A DNA stretch of 64,000 bases from Rhodoferax sp. BAB1 (GCF_013334205.1 NZ_CP054424.1:144001-208000), one strand, 5' to 3'; positions 1 through 9,555 are shown, counted from the first letter of the stretch. Program-made: numbers and translations. Notes: generated from the sequence alone by a model not told the origin.

Positions 1-32
1 TCAAGCTCGCGCTCAAGGCCCTGGCGAAGTAG
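1..32 (+). CDS. 3' end of an unidentified gene (partial)
   Basis: The first 32 bases read in one frame as a basic, Ala/Leu-rich tail (KLALKALAK) ending in TAG at 30-32. Only the last codons of a gene that starts left of the window would be present. It would end ten bases before the stop of the convergent carbonic anhydrase gene. Nothing about function can be said, and the call rests only on an open frame ending at a plausible spot. Confidence 0.3.
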   Translation, partial: KLALKALAK

Positions 33-41
33 GCTCCAAGC

Positions 42-1163
42 TCAGGGACGCCCGCCCGGCGCGATCAGCACCGCGTCGCGCACGGGCCGGCCGTTGCGGG
101 ACTGCAGGGGCCGCGCATTGTTGGCATAAAGCTGGCCGAAGAGGCGCAACTGCTCGGCGCTGATGCTCACCGGCTGCTTCAGGATGAGCCAGAGCACCCC
201 CTCGGTGCAGGGCGGCGTGGTCAATGAGCCGATGTACTGGTAATAACGCTGGTCGCGCGGCAGGATCTCGCCCACGTGGATCAGGTCCGCCGGCAGCGGC
301 ACGCTGTCCTTCACGTCCAGCGGCATGTGGGTCCAGACCTTCTGGATCAGCGGGTTGGCCGCGCCTTCTTCCAGCAGCACGGCCAGCACGGCGAGCTGGC
401 CCGTCTCGTTGCGGTGCACGAAGTGGACCACCATGGGATAGACCCGGCTGTTGATGCGCTCCTCCGCCGGGTGGTGGAAGTGGAACTGCAAGAGCTTGTA
501 CGTCTGGCCGCGCACGGTGAGGCTGTTCTCACCGCTGAGCTGGACTTCGATGCTGTGGCCGGTGTTCGTGACCGTGCCCGTGCTGGGGACGTGGCGGAAC
601 TCGATGGCTTCGGCTGGGCCCTGGAGGGTGTCGCTGTCCTCGATGGGGATGGGTGACTGGCGCTGACCGCTGGTGCAGGTGGCGTAGTCGGGCTTGAGCT
701 GGGCCCAGTGGGCCGGGCCACCTTCGCCCGCGTAACTCCAGGGAATATTCTTGAAGGCCGGGGCAGCCGGCTTGGGCGGGGAGGCGGGCCGCTGCTGGCG
801 GATCACGATGCCGGGTTCGCGCTGCGGGTGGTCCACCGGGTTGAGCGGTGGCGGCGAGCCCGGGGCCAGGCCGCCGCGGCTGCTCTTCTCGTCGATGATG
901 AGGTTCAGGCGCTTGGTCCTGGGGTCGCCTCGGCTCATGGCGTCGCGCAACTGGGACTCGATGTCGGTACGTGTGCCTTCCACACGCGCTGGAGCCGAAG
1001 CCGCAGGCGCAAGGGGCGGGGCCACGGCAGGCACCGGTGTGGGGGCTGCGGGTTCGGGGTCGGCTGCACGCACGCCGGCCACGCCGCCGGCCAGCAACAG
1101 GGCCAGCAGGGTGAGGCGGGCCGTGGGCAGGGGGCGGGTGATGGGCGTCATGGGCAGTCTCAT
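42..1163 (-). CDS. Alpha-type carbonic anhydrase with proline-rich N-terminal extension
   Basis: Predicted exported carbonic anhydrase (CO2 + H2O to bicarbonate), 373 aa. Residues about 15-34 form a hydrophobic signal peptide ending near VRAAD. A Pro/Ala-rich linker of about 100 residues follows, then the alpha-CA domain from about residue 140. The zinc histidines are visible in QFHFHHPAEE and MVVHFVH, and the conserved SLTTPPCTEGVLW stretch is present. Typical bacterial alpha-CAs are about 220-250 aa, so the extra N-terminal part is unusual and may act as a periplasmic spacer. The ATG at 1163 has GGAGGAG upstream; a second ATG four codons in is possible. It is divergent from ruvB. Confidence 0.88.
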   Translation of the reverse strand: MRLPMTPITRPLPTARLTLLALLLAGGVAGVRAADPEPAAPTPVPAVAPPLAPAASAPARVEGTRTDIESQLRDAMSRGDPRTKRLNLIIDEKSSRGGLAPGSPPPLNPVDHPQREPGIVIRQQRPASPPKPAAPAFKNIPWSYAGEGGPAHWAQLKPDYATCTSGQRQSPIPIEDSDTLQGPAEAIEFRHVPSTGTVTNTGHSIEVQLSGENSLTVRGQTYKLLQFHFHHPAEERINSRVYPMVVHFVHRNETGQLAVLAVLLEEGAANPLIQKVWTHMPLDVKDSVPLPADLIHVGEILPRDQRYYQYIGSLTTPPCTEGVLWLILKQPVSISAEQLRLFGQLYANNARPLQSRNGRPVRDAVLIAPGGRP

Positions 1164-1288
1164 GGATTTCGTCTCTCCTCCATCCTATCGGCACAAGGGG
1201 TTGATTACTTGAGGTCGGCTATAGTCGGAACAGCTGTGCCAGACCGGTATAGCGTTGACTTACTTCCCCCAGCTTTTCCATTCCGGCC

Positions 1289-2347
1289 GTGAGCATCCAG
1301 ACCGACGATTTTGAAATGCCCTCCGGCCCGCGTGTGGTCTCGGCCGCGCCCGTTTCGCCCGGCGAGGAGGCCATCGAACGCGCGCTGCGGCCCAAGCTGC
1401 TCGACGAATACGTGGGCCAGGCCAAGGTGCGCGAGCAGCTGGAGATCTTCATCGGCGCAGCGCGCAAGCGTGAAGAGGCGCTGGACCACGTGCTGCTGTT
1501 CGGCCCGCCCGGCCTGGGCAAGACCACGCTCTCGCACATCATCGCGCACGAACTCGGCGTCAACCTGCGCCAGACCAGCGGCCCCGTGCTGGAAAAGCCC
1601 AAGGACCTGGCCGCGCTGCTGACCAACCTCGAGCGCAACGACGTGCTCTTCATCGACGAGATCCACCGTCTTTCTCCGGTGGTGGAGGAAATCCTCTACC
1701 CCGCGCTGGAGGACTACCAGATCGACATCATGATCGGCGAGGGGCCGGCCGCGCGCAGCATCAAGCTGGACCTGCAGCCCTTCACCCTGGTGGGCGCCAC
1801 CACCCGCGCCGGCATGCTGACCAACCCGCTGCGCGACCGCTTCGGCATCGTGGCGCGGCTGGAGTTCTATTCGGCCGAGGAGCTGGGCCGCATCGTCACG
1901 CGCAGCGCCGGCCTGCTGGGTGCGCCCATGGACCCGGAAGGCGGCTTCGAGATCGCGCGCCGCTCGCGCGGCACGCCGCGCATTGCCAACCGCCTGCTGC
2001 GCCGTGTGCGCGACTACGCCGAGGTCAAGGGCACGGGACGCATCACGGTGGAGATGGCGCACAAGGCCCTGGCCATGCTGGACGTGGACCCGCAGGGTTT
2101 CGACCTGATGGACCGCAAGCTGCTGGAGGCCGTCATCCACCGTTTCGACGGCGGCCCCGTGGGCCTGGACAACATCGCTGCCAGCATCGGCGAGGAAGCC
2201 GGCACCATCGAGGACGTGATCGAGCCCTACCTGATCCAGCAGGGTTTCCTGCAGCGCACGCCGCGCGGGCGCATCGCCACGCTGGCGGCCTACCGGCACC
2301 TGGGCGTGACGCCGCCCAAGACCGACGGCAGCCTGTTCACCGAATGA
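1289..2347 (+). CDS. ruvB: Holliday junction branch migration ATPase RuvB
   Basis: RuvB is the hexameric AAA+ motor that drives Holliday junction branch migration with RuvA. The 352-aa protein has the usual length. It shows Walker [10 protein letters not shown], Walker B FIDEIHRL, sensor 1 GATTRAG with the arginine region LRDRFG, and the C-terminal winged helix ending in [16 protein letters not shown]. The start is GTG at 1289, which gives the usual short acidic N-terminus. ruvA and ruvC are not adjacent in this window. The next gene starts within the last four bases (ATGA overlap), so the two are probably translationally coupled. Confidence 0.97.
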   Translation: MSIQTDDFEMPSGPRVVSAAPVSPGEEAIERALRPKLLDEYVGQAKVREQLEIFIGAARKREEALDHVLLFGPPGLGKTTLSHIIAHELGVNLRQTSGPVLEKPKDLAALLTNLERNDVLFIDEIHRLSPVVEEILYPALEDYQIDIMIGEGPAARSIKLDLQPFTLVGATTRAGMLTNPLRDRFGIVARLEFYSAEELGRIVTRSAGLLGAPMDPEGGFEIARRSRGTPRIANRLLRRVRDYAEVKGTGRITVEMAHKALAMLDVDPQGFDLMDRKLLEAVIHRFDGGPVGLDNIAASIGEEAGTIEDVIEPYLIQQGFLQRTPRGRIATLAAYRHLGVTPPKTDGSLFTE

Positions 2348-3180
2348 AGGCGCTGCGTCGCCTGGGCGCCGGGGGCCTGCTGGCTGCGCTGTCGCTCACG
2401 GCCCAGGCCGAACTCAAGCCCGAATGGGAGCTGGGGGCCGGTGTGGCGGCCATCGATTTCCCGCTCTACCGCGGCGCTGCCGACCGGCGCGCTTATGTGC
2501 TGCCCACACCCTATGTGCAGTACCGCGGCGAATTCCTGCAGGTGGACCGCGAGCGCGTGCGCGGCCTGCTGTTCCGGCGCGAGCGGGTGGAGCTGGACAT
2601 CAGCGTCAACGGCTCGGTGCCCGTGAGCAGCGAGGACAGCAGCGCGCGCCGCGGCATGCCCGACCTGGACCCCACGTTGGAGCTGGGGCCGGAACTGCAG
2701 CTGCATCTGTATTACGACGAGCGCCGCCACACCAACCTGGACCTGCGCCTGCCGCTGCGGCCGGTCTTCGCCGTGAACTTCGGGCGCTTCGACCATGTGG
2801 GCTGGCTGGCCCATCCGCAGCTCAACCTGGACCTGAAGAACGTGCTGCGCAGCGGCTGGAACCTGGGCCTGCAGGCCGGCTGGCTCTACGGCGACCGCGG
2901 CTACCACGCCTATTTCTACGACGTGGCGTCGCCCTACGCCACGGCAACGCGCCCGGCCTACAGCGCTCCGGGCGGCGCCTCGGGCCGGCAGTTCATTGCC
3001 GCCCTGAGCCGGCGCCAGGGGGATGTCTGGATGGGCGCCTTTGCCAAGTACGACGACCTGCGCAGTGCTGCCTTCGCCGGCAGCCCGCTGGTGCAAAAGC
3101 GCGAGGACTATTCGGCCGGTTTCGCGATCGCCTGGGTCTTCGCCAAGTCACAGAAGCTGGTCGAGACCAGCGACGATTAG
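2344..3180 (+). CDS. MipA/OmpV family outer membrane protein
   Basis: 278-aa predicted outer membrane beta-barrel. A signal peptide (cut after LTAQA, about residue 22) is followed by the family opening [18 protein letters not shown]. The rest shows alternating hydrophobic/polar strands with many aromatic residues ([15 protein letters not shown]) and an aromatic-rich C-terminal strand. Members include MipA, a scaffold linking murein hydrolases and synthases, and OmpV. The specific role here is unknown. It overlaps the ruvB stop by ATGA, an unusual partner for ruvB, and is convergent with the next gene, sharing four bases at the stop codons. Confidence 0.82.
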   Translation: MKALRRLGAGGLLAALSLTAQAELKPEWELGAGVAAIDFPLYRGAADRRAYVLPTPYVQYRGEFLQVDRERVRGLLFRRERVELDISVNGSVPVSSEDSSARRGMPDLDPTLELGPELQLHLYYDERRHTNLDLRLPLRPVFAVNFGRFDHVGWLAHPQLNLDLKNVLRSGWNLGLQAGWLYGDRGYHAYFYDVASPYATATRPAYSAPGGASGRQFIAALSRRQGDVWMGAFAKYDDLRSAAFAGSPLVQKREDYSAGFAIAWVFAKSQKLVETSDD

Positions 3181-4874
3181 GGCCGGCTTGCCAGCAGGCC
3201 GCGCACGATCAGCACCTGGGCGATGTAGTAGGTGGACAGCACCCAGAGCTGCGAGAGCGGCAGCGGTGACACGAACTTGTTGAGCGCCAGCAGGGTGTCG
3301 CTGAGCATGAAAAAGACCGCACCCACGGCGACCCAGACGGCCGGCTGGTCACGCAGCACCGTGGCCCGGCCGATGGCCTGCGCCGCCATCAGCGCGATCA
3401 CCCCCACATAAGCCGCCACCGGCCCGCGCAGGCCGGCGGGCAGGCCGCCGAACCAGAGCACGCCATACATCACGGCAGCGAAGCCCAGGGGGAGGAGCAG
3501 CGCGGCCCGGCTCGGAAACCACGCCTGGCCGCGTTTGAAGACGGCGATGTAGGCCAGGTGGGCACAGAGGAAACTGAGCAGGCCGGGGATGAAAAAGCCT
3601 GGAACCATCAGGAAGACGTCACCGGCCAGCGAGCCCACCAGGGCCAGCTGCAGCGGGACCGAGAATTTCAGGGGCAAGGTGAGCGCTACTAAAACAATAG
3701 CAATCAGCATCGTCAGCGGCTTGAACACGCGGTGCAGTTCCAGCAGGCCGGTGGCCGCGCAGGCGGTGGACAGCGCCGCGGCTTCGATGAACAGCACCTC
3801 GGTCATGGAGAGGCGGCCCTGCAGCACGGCGCCGGTGCACCAGAGCACGGTGCTCAAGGCCGCCAGCCAGACCACGGATTGCGCCAGCGGCAGCGTGTCC
3901 GCAAACCAGAGGAAGAGCACCACGCCGCCCAGCAGGGCCAGGAAGTGCAGGCCGCCGAACCACAACACGGTGCGAGTGGCCGGCGGGTCGTAGCGCTGCA
4001 GGCGGTTGATATCGAATGCGGGTTTGGGAAAACGCTCGGCCACATCGGTCGGGCGCCAACCCGGGGGCTTGAACCAGACGCGCAGCTTGTCGCTCCAGCG
4101 GCGCGCAAACCAGCTGTCGTGCAGCAGGCCCCAGTAGACCTCGGCATTCGCCCAGAGCGGGTCCCAGCTGTTGAGCGGGCTGCGCGTGCCGTAGACGCAG
4201 CTCTCGTCCTCTTCCTTGAAGCTGCCGAAGAGCCGGTCCCAGACGATGAGGATGCCGCCGTAGTTGCGGTCGAGATACTTGTCGTTGACGGCGTGGTGCA
4301 CGCGGTGGTTGGAGGGGCTGCAGAACCAGCGGTCGAACCAGCCCAGCTTGCCCACGTGTTCGGTGTGGACCCAGAACTGGTAGAGCAGGTCGATCAGCGC
4401 GACGATGCCGAAGACCAGGGGCGGCACCCCGGCCAGGGCCATGGGCAGGTAAAAGACCCAGCCCAGCAGCGCGCCGCTCGATGTTTGCCGCAGCGCGGTG
4501 CTGAGGTTGTAGTCCTGGCTCTGGTGGTGCACCACGTGCGCGGCCCAGAACACCGCCACCTCATGGCCGGCGCGGTGCAGCCAGTAGTAGCAGAAGTCGT
4601 AGAACACCAGGGCGATGACCCAGCCGTACCACTCCATCCAGAAGTCGTCGTTGTGCCACAGCGCCACCCAGCCGTAGACCGCGGTGTAGATGCCCACCCG
4701 CAGCAGGCGCGTGAGCACGGCGCTGATCTGGCTCAGCATGCCCAGGCCGATGCTGTTGATGGCGTCGTTGAGGCGGTAGGTGTTGCGGCCCTTCGCGACC
4801 CCCCAGGCGTACTCGATGGCGATCAGCAGCAGGAAGACGGGGGTGGCGAGGACGATGATCTGGCTGGGGCTCAT
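3177..4874 (-). CDS. Fusion: AGMO/sterol-desaturase-type hydroxylase + YhhN (lysoplasmalogenase-like)
   Basis: 565-aa membrane protein with two enzyme-like halves. Residues about 1-290 are a fatty acid hydroxylase domain with the di-iron histidine clusters HRAGH, HVVHH and HRVHH between transmembrane helices, plus the GGILIVWDRLFGSF signature seen in TMEM195/AGMO-like proteins. Residues about 320-560 are a multi-helix YhhN/TMEM86-like domain (LVGSLAGDVFLMV, LSDTLLALNKF); characterised relatives hydrolyse the vinyl-ether bond of lysoplasmalogens. The pairing suggests ether-lipid turnover at the inner membrane, which is inference. I chose the ATG at 4874 over the one at 4916 because the protein then starts directly before the first hydrophobic helix. 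Confidence 0.8.
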   Translation of the reverse strand: MSPSQIIVLATPVFLLLIAIEYAWGVAKGRNTYRLNDAINSIGLGMLSQISAVLTRLLRVGIYTAVYGWVALWHNDDFWMEWYGWVIALVFYDFCYYWLHRAGHEVAVFWAAHVVHHQSQDYNLSTALRQTSSGALLGWVFYLPMALAGVPPLVFGIVALIDLLYQFWVHTEHVGKLGWFDRWFCSPSNHRVHHAVNDKYLDRNYGGILIVWDRLFGSFKEEDESCVYGTRSPLNSWDPLWANAEVYWGLLHDSWFARRWSDKLRVWFKPPGWRPTDVAERFPKPAFDINRLQRYDPPATRTVLWFGGLHFLALLGGVVLFLWFADTLPLAQSVVWLAALSTVLWCTGAVLQGRLSMTEVLFIEAAALSTACAATGLLELHRVFKPLTMLIAIVLVALTLPLKFSVPLQLALVGSLAGDVFLMVPGFFIPGLLSFLCAHLAYIAVFKRGQAWFPSRAALLLPLGFAAVMYGVLWFGGLPAGLRGPVAAYVGVIALMAAQAIGRATVLRDQPAVWVAVGAVFFMLSDTLLALNKFVSPLPLSQLWVLSTYYIAQVLIVRGLLASRP

Positions 4875-4932
4875 GGCGCCATTTTGCGGAAGTTCAGTAC
4901 TCGCCGCCCTTCGCAAGAACCCTGATATGGGC

Positions 4933-5643
4933 TTATTTGGCGCCCGCCGCTAGCAGCATCTTCTCCATCGAGCCATAACCCCGTGCGCGCGCCAGGGCCA
5001 GCGGTGTCTGCCCCATGCGGTCCTTGAGTTGAAGGTTGGCGCCGGCCTGGATCAGGGCCTGGAGCGTGGCCTGGTGGCGCTTGCCGCCGTCGCCGAGCAC
5101 GATGGATTCGATGACGGCTGTCCAGTGCAGGTTGTTCACATGGTCCAGCGGCGCACCGGCGGCGATCAGCTGGCGTACCACGCCGTCGTGGCCCAGATGG
5201 GCGGCTGCTATCAGGGCCGTACCGTCGTAGCGGCTGGTGGTCTGGCCGGCCTTGGCGCCGAGCTGCAGCAGCAGTCGCAGCGTTTCTTCGTCGTCCGCGA
5301 CGGAGGCGATGGTGACGGTGTCGTAACGGTCGTTCTCCAGCAGGTTCAGGTCGGCGCCGGCCTGGGCCAGGGCCTTGATGGCGGCGCGTTGGCGTGCGTA
5401 GGTGGCGACGTGCAGGGGCGTGCGGCCATAAGGGTCGCGTGCGTTGAGTTGGGTTTTGTTTGCAGCAGCTATGAGCTGCTGCAGACGCGGCAGGTCACCC
5501 ACCCAGGCAGCTGCATGCAGGCCGGTGTAGGCCGCGGCTTCGGCCGGTGAGGGTGGCACCTGGGCCTGCGCCGGCAGGCTGGCGAGCGTCGCCAGGCCTG
5601 CCAGGGCCAGCAGGGAGATACCGAGGAAGCGTCGAATAGACAT
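4933..5643 (-). CDS. Secreted ankyrin-repeat protein
   Basis: 236 aa with a signal peptide (cleaved about residue 27 after PAQAQ) and then four to five ankyrin repeats (GRTPLHVATYARQRAAIKAL, DGTALIAAAHLGHDGVVRQL, MGQTPLALARARGYGSMEKM). It is probably periplasmic. Ankyrin proteins of this kind (AnkB of Pseudomonas) support periplasmic catalase activity, but no catalase gene is near. It lies 28 bp after a GlcG/HbpS-type gene in the same direction, so the two are probably co-transcribed. The binding partner is unknown. Confidence 0.8.
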   Translation of the reverse strand: MSIRRFLGISLLALAGLATLASLPAQAQVPPSPAEAAAYTGLHAAAWVGDLPRLQQLIAAANKTQLNARDPYGRTPLHVATYARQRAAIKALAQAGADLNLLENDRYDTVTIASVADDEETLRLLLQLGAKAGQTTSRYDGTALIAAAHLGHDGVVRQLIAAGAPLDHVNNLHWTAVIESIVLGDGGKRHQATLQALIQAGANLQLKDRMGQTPLALARARGYGSMEKMLLAAGAK

Positions 5644-5671
5644 GTGAGTTCTCCTCTGCTGTGCATTGTGC

Positions 5672-6163
5672 TTACTTCAGCTGGTCCTGCACCTTGGCGA
5701 TGGCGGCCACGGCGCATTGTTCGTCCAGGTGGCCGCCGGGTGCACCGCCTACGCCCACGGCGCCGATGACTTCATTGCCCACTTTCACGGGCACACCACC
5801 GCCGAGCAGCAGGTAACCGGGGATGCTGCCCAGGTTGGCCGCAGCGGGGTTCTTCTGCGAGGCTTCCATGATGGCCAGGGTGGTGTTCTTGGCCGAGGCC
5901 GAGGTGTAGGCCTTCAGGCGGCTGGCTTCCAGGGTGTGGGGACCGGCGTTGTCGGCACGCTGCACGGCGCGCACGGTGCCGGCGCGGTCCACCACGGTGG
6001 CGGCCACGTTGTAGCCGGCGGCGGTGCAGGCGGCCACGGTGGCGCTGGCGATCTGGTTGGCCAGTTCCAGGGACATGTTCTTTTCGATGCGCACGGATTG
6101 CGCGCTGGCGAGGCCGGCAACGAGGCTCAGGACGAGGACCGAGGATTTGGTGAAGGTGGACAT
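5672..6163 (-). CDS. GlcG/HbpS family (DUF336) secreted protein
   Basis: 163 aa. The start ATG at 6163 has AGGAG nine bases upstream and gives a signal peptide cleaved after GLASA. The mature part has the DUF336 pattern: KNMSLELANQIASATVAAC, VVDRAGTVRAVQRADNAGP, SRLKAYTSASAKNTT and the glycine-rich GGGVPVKVGNEVIGAVGVGG. Family members bind haem; HbpS of Streptomyces works with a two-component system. Here a kinase and NarL-type regulator pair lies 118 bp upstream on the same strand, which makes an accessory sensor role plausible but unproven. Confidence 0.8.
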   Translation of the reverse strand: MSTFTKSSVLVLSLVAGLASAQSVRIEKNMSLELANQIASATVAACTAAGYNVAATVVDRAGTVRAVQRADNAGPHTLEASRLKAYTSASAKNTTLAIMEASQKNPAAANLGSIPGYLLLGGGVPVKVGNEVIGAVGVGGAPGGHLDEQCAVAAIAKVQDQLK

Positions 6164-6281
6164 GTGCAGTGCTCCTGTGAGGATTTGGGGTCTGGTCCGG
6201 CGCCCGCCGAACCATGGATGCACTGTAGGAAAACGAGGCGCGCGCCGCCATGCGGTCGGCTACGCGCGGGGCTCCGTAGAA

Positions 6282-6905
6282 CTACGGAGAGGCCTCGACC
6301 AGGGCCGCGTAGGCGCGGATCAGCTGGGCCAGGGACTCGGCCTGCAGCTTGGCGAAGAGGTGGGCGCGGTGGGTTTCGACCGTGCGCGGCGAGAGGTCGA
6401 GCGCGCGGCCGATCTCCTTGTTGGTCAGGCCCGCGACGATGAGGCCCAGCACCTCACGCTCGCGCTCGGAGAGCTGGGCGTAACGCTCGCGTGCCAGACG
6501 GTCGGCCTGGTGCCGCTCGCGCGACTTCACGTGTTGTCTGACGGCCTGCTGCAGGGCTTCGAGCAGTTGTTCGTCGTTGACGGGTTTTTCCAGGAACTCG
6601 GCGGCGCCGGCCTTGAAGGCGCGGCGGCACATTTCCACCGTGCCGTGGCCCGTGAGCATAAGGATGGGCTGGTCCACGCCCTGGGCGATCAGCGTGTCCA
6701 GCAGACTCAGGCCGCTGATGCCGGGCATGCGCACGTCCAGCACGATGGCGCCTATGCCCTGGCGGTCGAACCCGGCCAGAAAAGTGTCAGGCCGGTCCCA
6801 GGTCTGCACCCGCAGGCCCACGGTGGAGATCAGCAGGGCCAGGCTCTCGCGCACGGCCGCGTCGTCGTCGATCAGGTGGATCAGCGGGGACTGGGGTGCG
6901 TTCAT
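6282..6905 (-). CDS. Two-component response regulator, FixJ/NarL (LuxR-HTH) type
   Basis: 207 aa from ATG 6905. The receiver domain (residues about 10-125) has the acidic pair in HLIDDDAA, the phosphoacceptor Asp in VLDVRMPGISG and the conserved Lys in LEKPVND. A LuxR-type helix-turn-helix follows (LSEREREVLGLIVAGLTNKEIGRAL, then SPRTVETHRAH). A longer open frame exists upstream but would run inside the kinase gene. The start overlaps the kinase stop as ATGA, so the pair is translationally coupled. Target genes are unknown; the HbpS-like and ankyrin genes just downstream are candidates. Confidence 0.88.
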   Translation of the reverse strand: MNAPQSPLIHLIDDDAAVRESLALLISTVGLRVQTWDRPDTFLAGFDRQGIGAIVLDVRMPGISGLSLLDTLIAQGVDQPILMLTGHGTVEMCRRAFKAGAAEFLEKPVNDEQLLEALQQAVRQHVKSRERHQADRLARERYAQLSEREREVLGLIVAGLTNKEIGRALDLSPRTVETHRAHLFAKLQAESLAQLIRAYAALVEASP

Positions 6906-8373
6906 GCGTGGGCCAGGGGCAGATGCAGGCAAAAGCGCGTGCCGCGCGGGGCCACCACGCTCACGCTGAGTTGGCCGGCCATGCCGGTGGCCAAGGTTTC
7001 GCACAGGCTGAGCCCCAGACCCAAGCCGTCCTTGCGCGTGGTGTAGAAGGGCTCGAAGATGTGCGGCAGCACCTCGGGGGGATGCCTGGCCCGCTGTCGG
7101 CCACGGCCAGCTCGCCTTTGCCGTCCTGCTGCTGCAGGCTCAGCGTGAGATGGCGTTCGCCGGCAGGCACCTGTTCCAGGGCCTGCAGCGCGTTCATCAG
7201 CAGGTTGTGCACGATCTGCTCCAGCGCCACCGGTTCGGCCAGTACCTGCACGTTGGCATGCGCCTGCACTTCGGGTGTGACCCCGCGGCGCTGGCATTCG
7301 GGCTCCAGCAGATACAGCGCGCGGTGCAGGGCTTCGTTCAGGCTCAGCGCTTGCACGTGCGCGCCGGGGTCGGGGCGTTCCACGCTGCGGCGCAAGCGGC
7401 CCAGCACCTCGGCGGCGCGGCGGGCCTGGGCGCTGGCTTGCTCCATGGCACCGCGGGCCGTGGCCAGTTCGGGCGGGTCTTCGGCCAGCAGGCGTTGTGC
7501 CGCTTGTGTGTTGGCCAGCACGGCTGTGAGCGGCTGGTTCAGTTCATGGGCCATGCCGGCGGCGAGTTCACCCAGGGTGTTGAGCCGGGCCACCTGGCCC
7601 AGGCGCAGCAGGGCCTGGCTGCGTTGCTGTTCGGCACGCTGTTGCAGGTACTGGCGCAGCAGGGTCAGCACCGCGGCCACGGCCAGCGTCCAGAGCAGCA
7701 TACGGGCCCAGGGCAGCTCGGCCCAGCCCACACGCTGCTGCGCCACGACTTCAAAAGGCTGGCTCTCGGCGGCCAGCTGCTTGCGGAATTCGAAGAACCA
7801 GCCCGAGCTCTGGTCAACGTTGACGCCTGGCTGCAGCACCATCTGCTGCCCGCCATATTCCAGCGCCACGCGCACCGGGCTGCGCTCGCGTTCCATGGGC
7901 CAGTCGTTCCAGGGCGCCAGCGCACGCAGGTCCAGGGTCAGCACAAAGCTGCTGGGCGTGGCTGCCATCAGCAGTTGGTAACGGCCAGCGCCGAAGTCCA
8001 CCGCGCCCAGGGCCGGACGCTTGCGTAGCCGCGATTCGGCTTCGATGCTGGTCAGCTTTGCATCCGCCCACGTCTGACCCGGGTTACGCCGCTGTACGGA
8101 GAGGATCTGCGGGTACAGCGCGGGCAGGCGCTGCTCGGGCGCGCCGGCACGGGGGCCGGCGGCCGGCGGCTGCAGCAGGGCCAGCGTGTCCATGATGGCG
8201 TCGTGCTGCACCACACGCTGGCTCAGCAGGCGGTGCACGATGCGGGCGTTGGTCTCGAAGGCCTCGAACTGGCGGGTCAGCTCCAGCCGTGCCAGGACCA
8301 CGGCGCCGGTGGCAGCGAGGACTGCGCCGCCCAGGAGCCAGAGGAGTCGATGACGCAGGGCGGCGGCGGGCAT
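6902..8373 (-). pseudogene. Sensor histidine kinase, frameshifted in the ATPase domain
   Basis: Two overlapping frames together make one FixL-like kinase of about 490 aa. The N-terminal frame (8373 down) has two transmembrane helices flanking a periplasmic sensor of about 200 residues, the H box MAHELNQPL, the N box HNLLMNALQAL and the start of the G1 box (DSGPGIPP). The reading then moves at the C6 run (G at 7076-7081 on the plus strand) to a second frame with the F and G2 boxes (IFEPFYTTRKDG, LGLGLSLCETLA), ending at 6902. Seven C's would restore one frame. It is either a real inactivating deletion or a homopolymer sequencing error. The intact remainder argues for a recent event or an error. 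Confidence 0.8.
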
Positions 8374-8394
8374 GGTGAGACCTGGTGCCCGGGA

Positions 8395-9555
8395 TCAGTC
8401 CAGGCAGCCGCGGGCATCCACCCGGATCAGCTCGGCGACGCTGCCGGCTTGCAGGCCGCCGCGCACGCCGATCAGCCAGTCGTGCAGATTGACGGTGGGG
8501 TCGCAGTGGCCGGGGATCAGCCAGAGCGTTTCGCCCAGCGCGGGCAAGGGGGCCGAGCTGGTGGCCCGCAGGGTGGTGTGCTCGTCGTTGCAGCCGGTGG
8601 CTTCGAGCACTTCGCCGTGCACGCGGGGCAGGCCCGATTCGATGGCGTGGCTTTTGTGGCCGGCGTCCACCACCACGTGGCCAGCGCTGACGCTCATGAC
8701 CTGGGTCTTGACGAAGAGCGCGTGCTCGAATTGCGGTTGTGACGTGTCGACCTCGTTGCGCGCGTAGTCGGCGTCCATGAAAAGGTAGGAGCCGGCTTGC
8801 AGTTCGCCGAAGACACCGCTGGTGGCTTCCAGACCGAAGGTGCCGCTGCCGGCGCCCGTGACCAGCGGCAGGCTCAGGCCCGCGGCCTCGACAATGCGGC
8901 GAGCCTGCTGCACGCGGGCGATCACCTCGTCCAGCGCGGCGCGGCGCTCGGCCACGGTGCGCAGGTGCTGGGCGCGGCCGTTATAGGCCTGCAGGCCAGC
9001 CAGGCGCAGGGCGGGGTGGCGGGCGATGGCCTGTGCGAGCGGCAGCACGTCGGCGGGTTCGGCGACACCGCAGCGTTTCTGGCCCACGTCGAGTTCCACA
9101 AACACATCGATCAGGTTCTCGCCGCTGCCCATGGCCTGCGCCAGGTGCGCGATGCCCAGCAGGCTGTCCACCGCGATGGCCAGGCGGCCACCGCGTGCCT
9201 GCAGGCTGCGCGCCAGGGCCGCCACGCGCTGCAGCTTCGGGTGGGCGATGACTTCATTGCTGATGTAGAGGTCGTTCACGCTGGCGGCGGCCAGGGCTTC
9301 GGCCTCGGAGGTTTTCTGCACGCACAGGCCCACGGCGCCGGCCTGCATCTGGCGCAGACCCAGAGCGGCGCTCTTGTGCATCTTGGCGTGCGGGCGCAGT
9401 TTCACACCGTGCGATTTGGCGTAATCGGCCATGCGCTGCAGATTGCGTTCCATGGCGTCGAGGTCGACCACCAGGGCCGGGGTGTCGATGGCGGCGACGC
9501 TCTGGCCGATCAGGTGTTGCAGGCGATGCGGGGGGGTGTCAGGTGCTGATTTCAT
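8395..9555 (-). CDS. D-threonine aldolase-like PLP enzyme (alanine racemase N-terminal fold)
   Basis: 386 aa. The N-terminal TIM barrel carries the PLP lysine context VKLRPHAKMHKS (about residues 50-62), and IDTPALVVDLDAMERN is the typical family opening. The C-terminal DSD1-like domain has VVDAGHKSHAIESGLP and the metal-binding HCDPTVNLHD. Members cleave D-threonine or D-3-hydroxyaspartate to glycine plus an aldehyde, using PLP and a divalent metal; which substrate applies here cannot be read. The start ATG at 9555 lies 17 bases inside the upstream phosphatase gene, so the two are coupled. Confidence 0.85.
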   Translation of the reverse strand: MKSAPDTPPHRLQHLIGQSVAAIDTPALVVDLDAMERNLQRMADYAKSHGVKLRPHAKMHKSAALGLRQMQAGAVGLCVQKTSEAEALAAASVNDLYISNEVIAHPKLQRVAALARSLQARGGRLAIAVDSLLGIAHLAQAMGSGENLIDVFVELDVGQKRCGVAEPADVLPLAQAIARHPALRLAGLQAYNGRAQHLRTVAERRAALDEVIARVQQARRIVEAAGLSLPLVTGAGSGTFGLEATSGVFGELQAGSYLFMDADYARNEVDTSQPQFEHALFVKTQVMSVSAGHVVVDAGHKSHAIESGLPRVHGEVLEATGCNDEHTTLRATSSAPLPALGETLWLIPGHCDPTVNLHDWLIGVRGGLQAGSVAELIRVDARGCLD

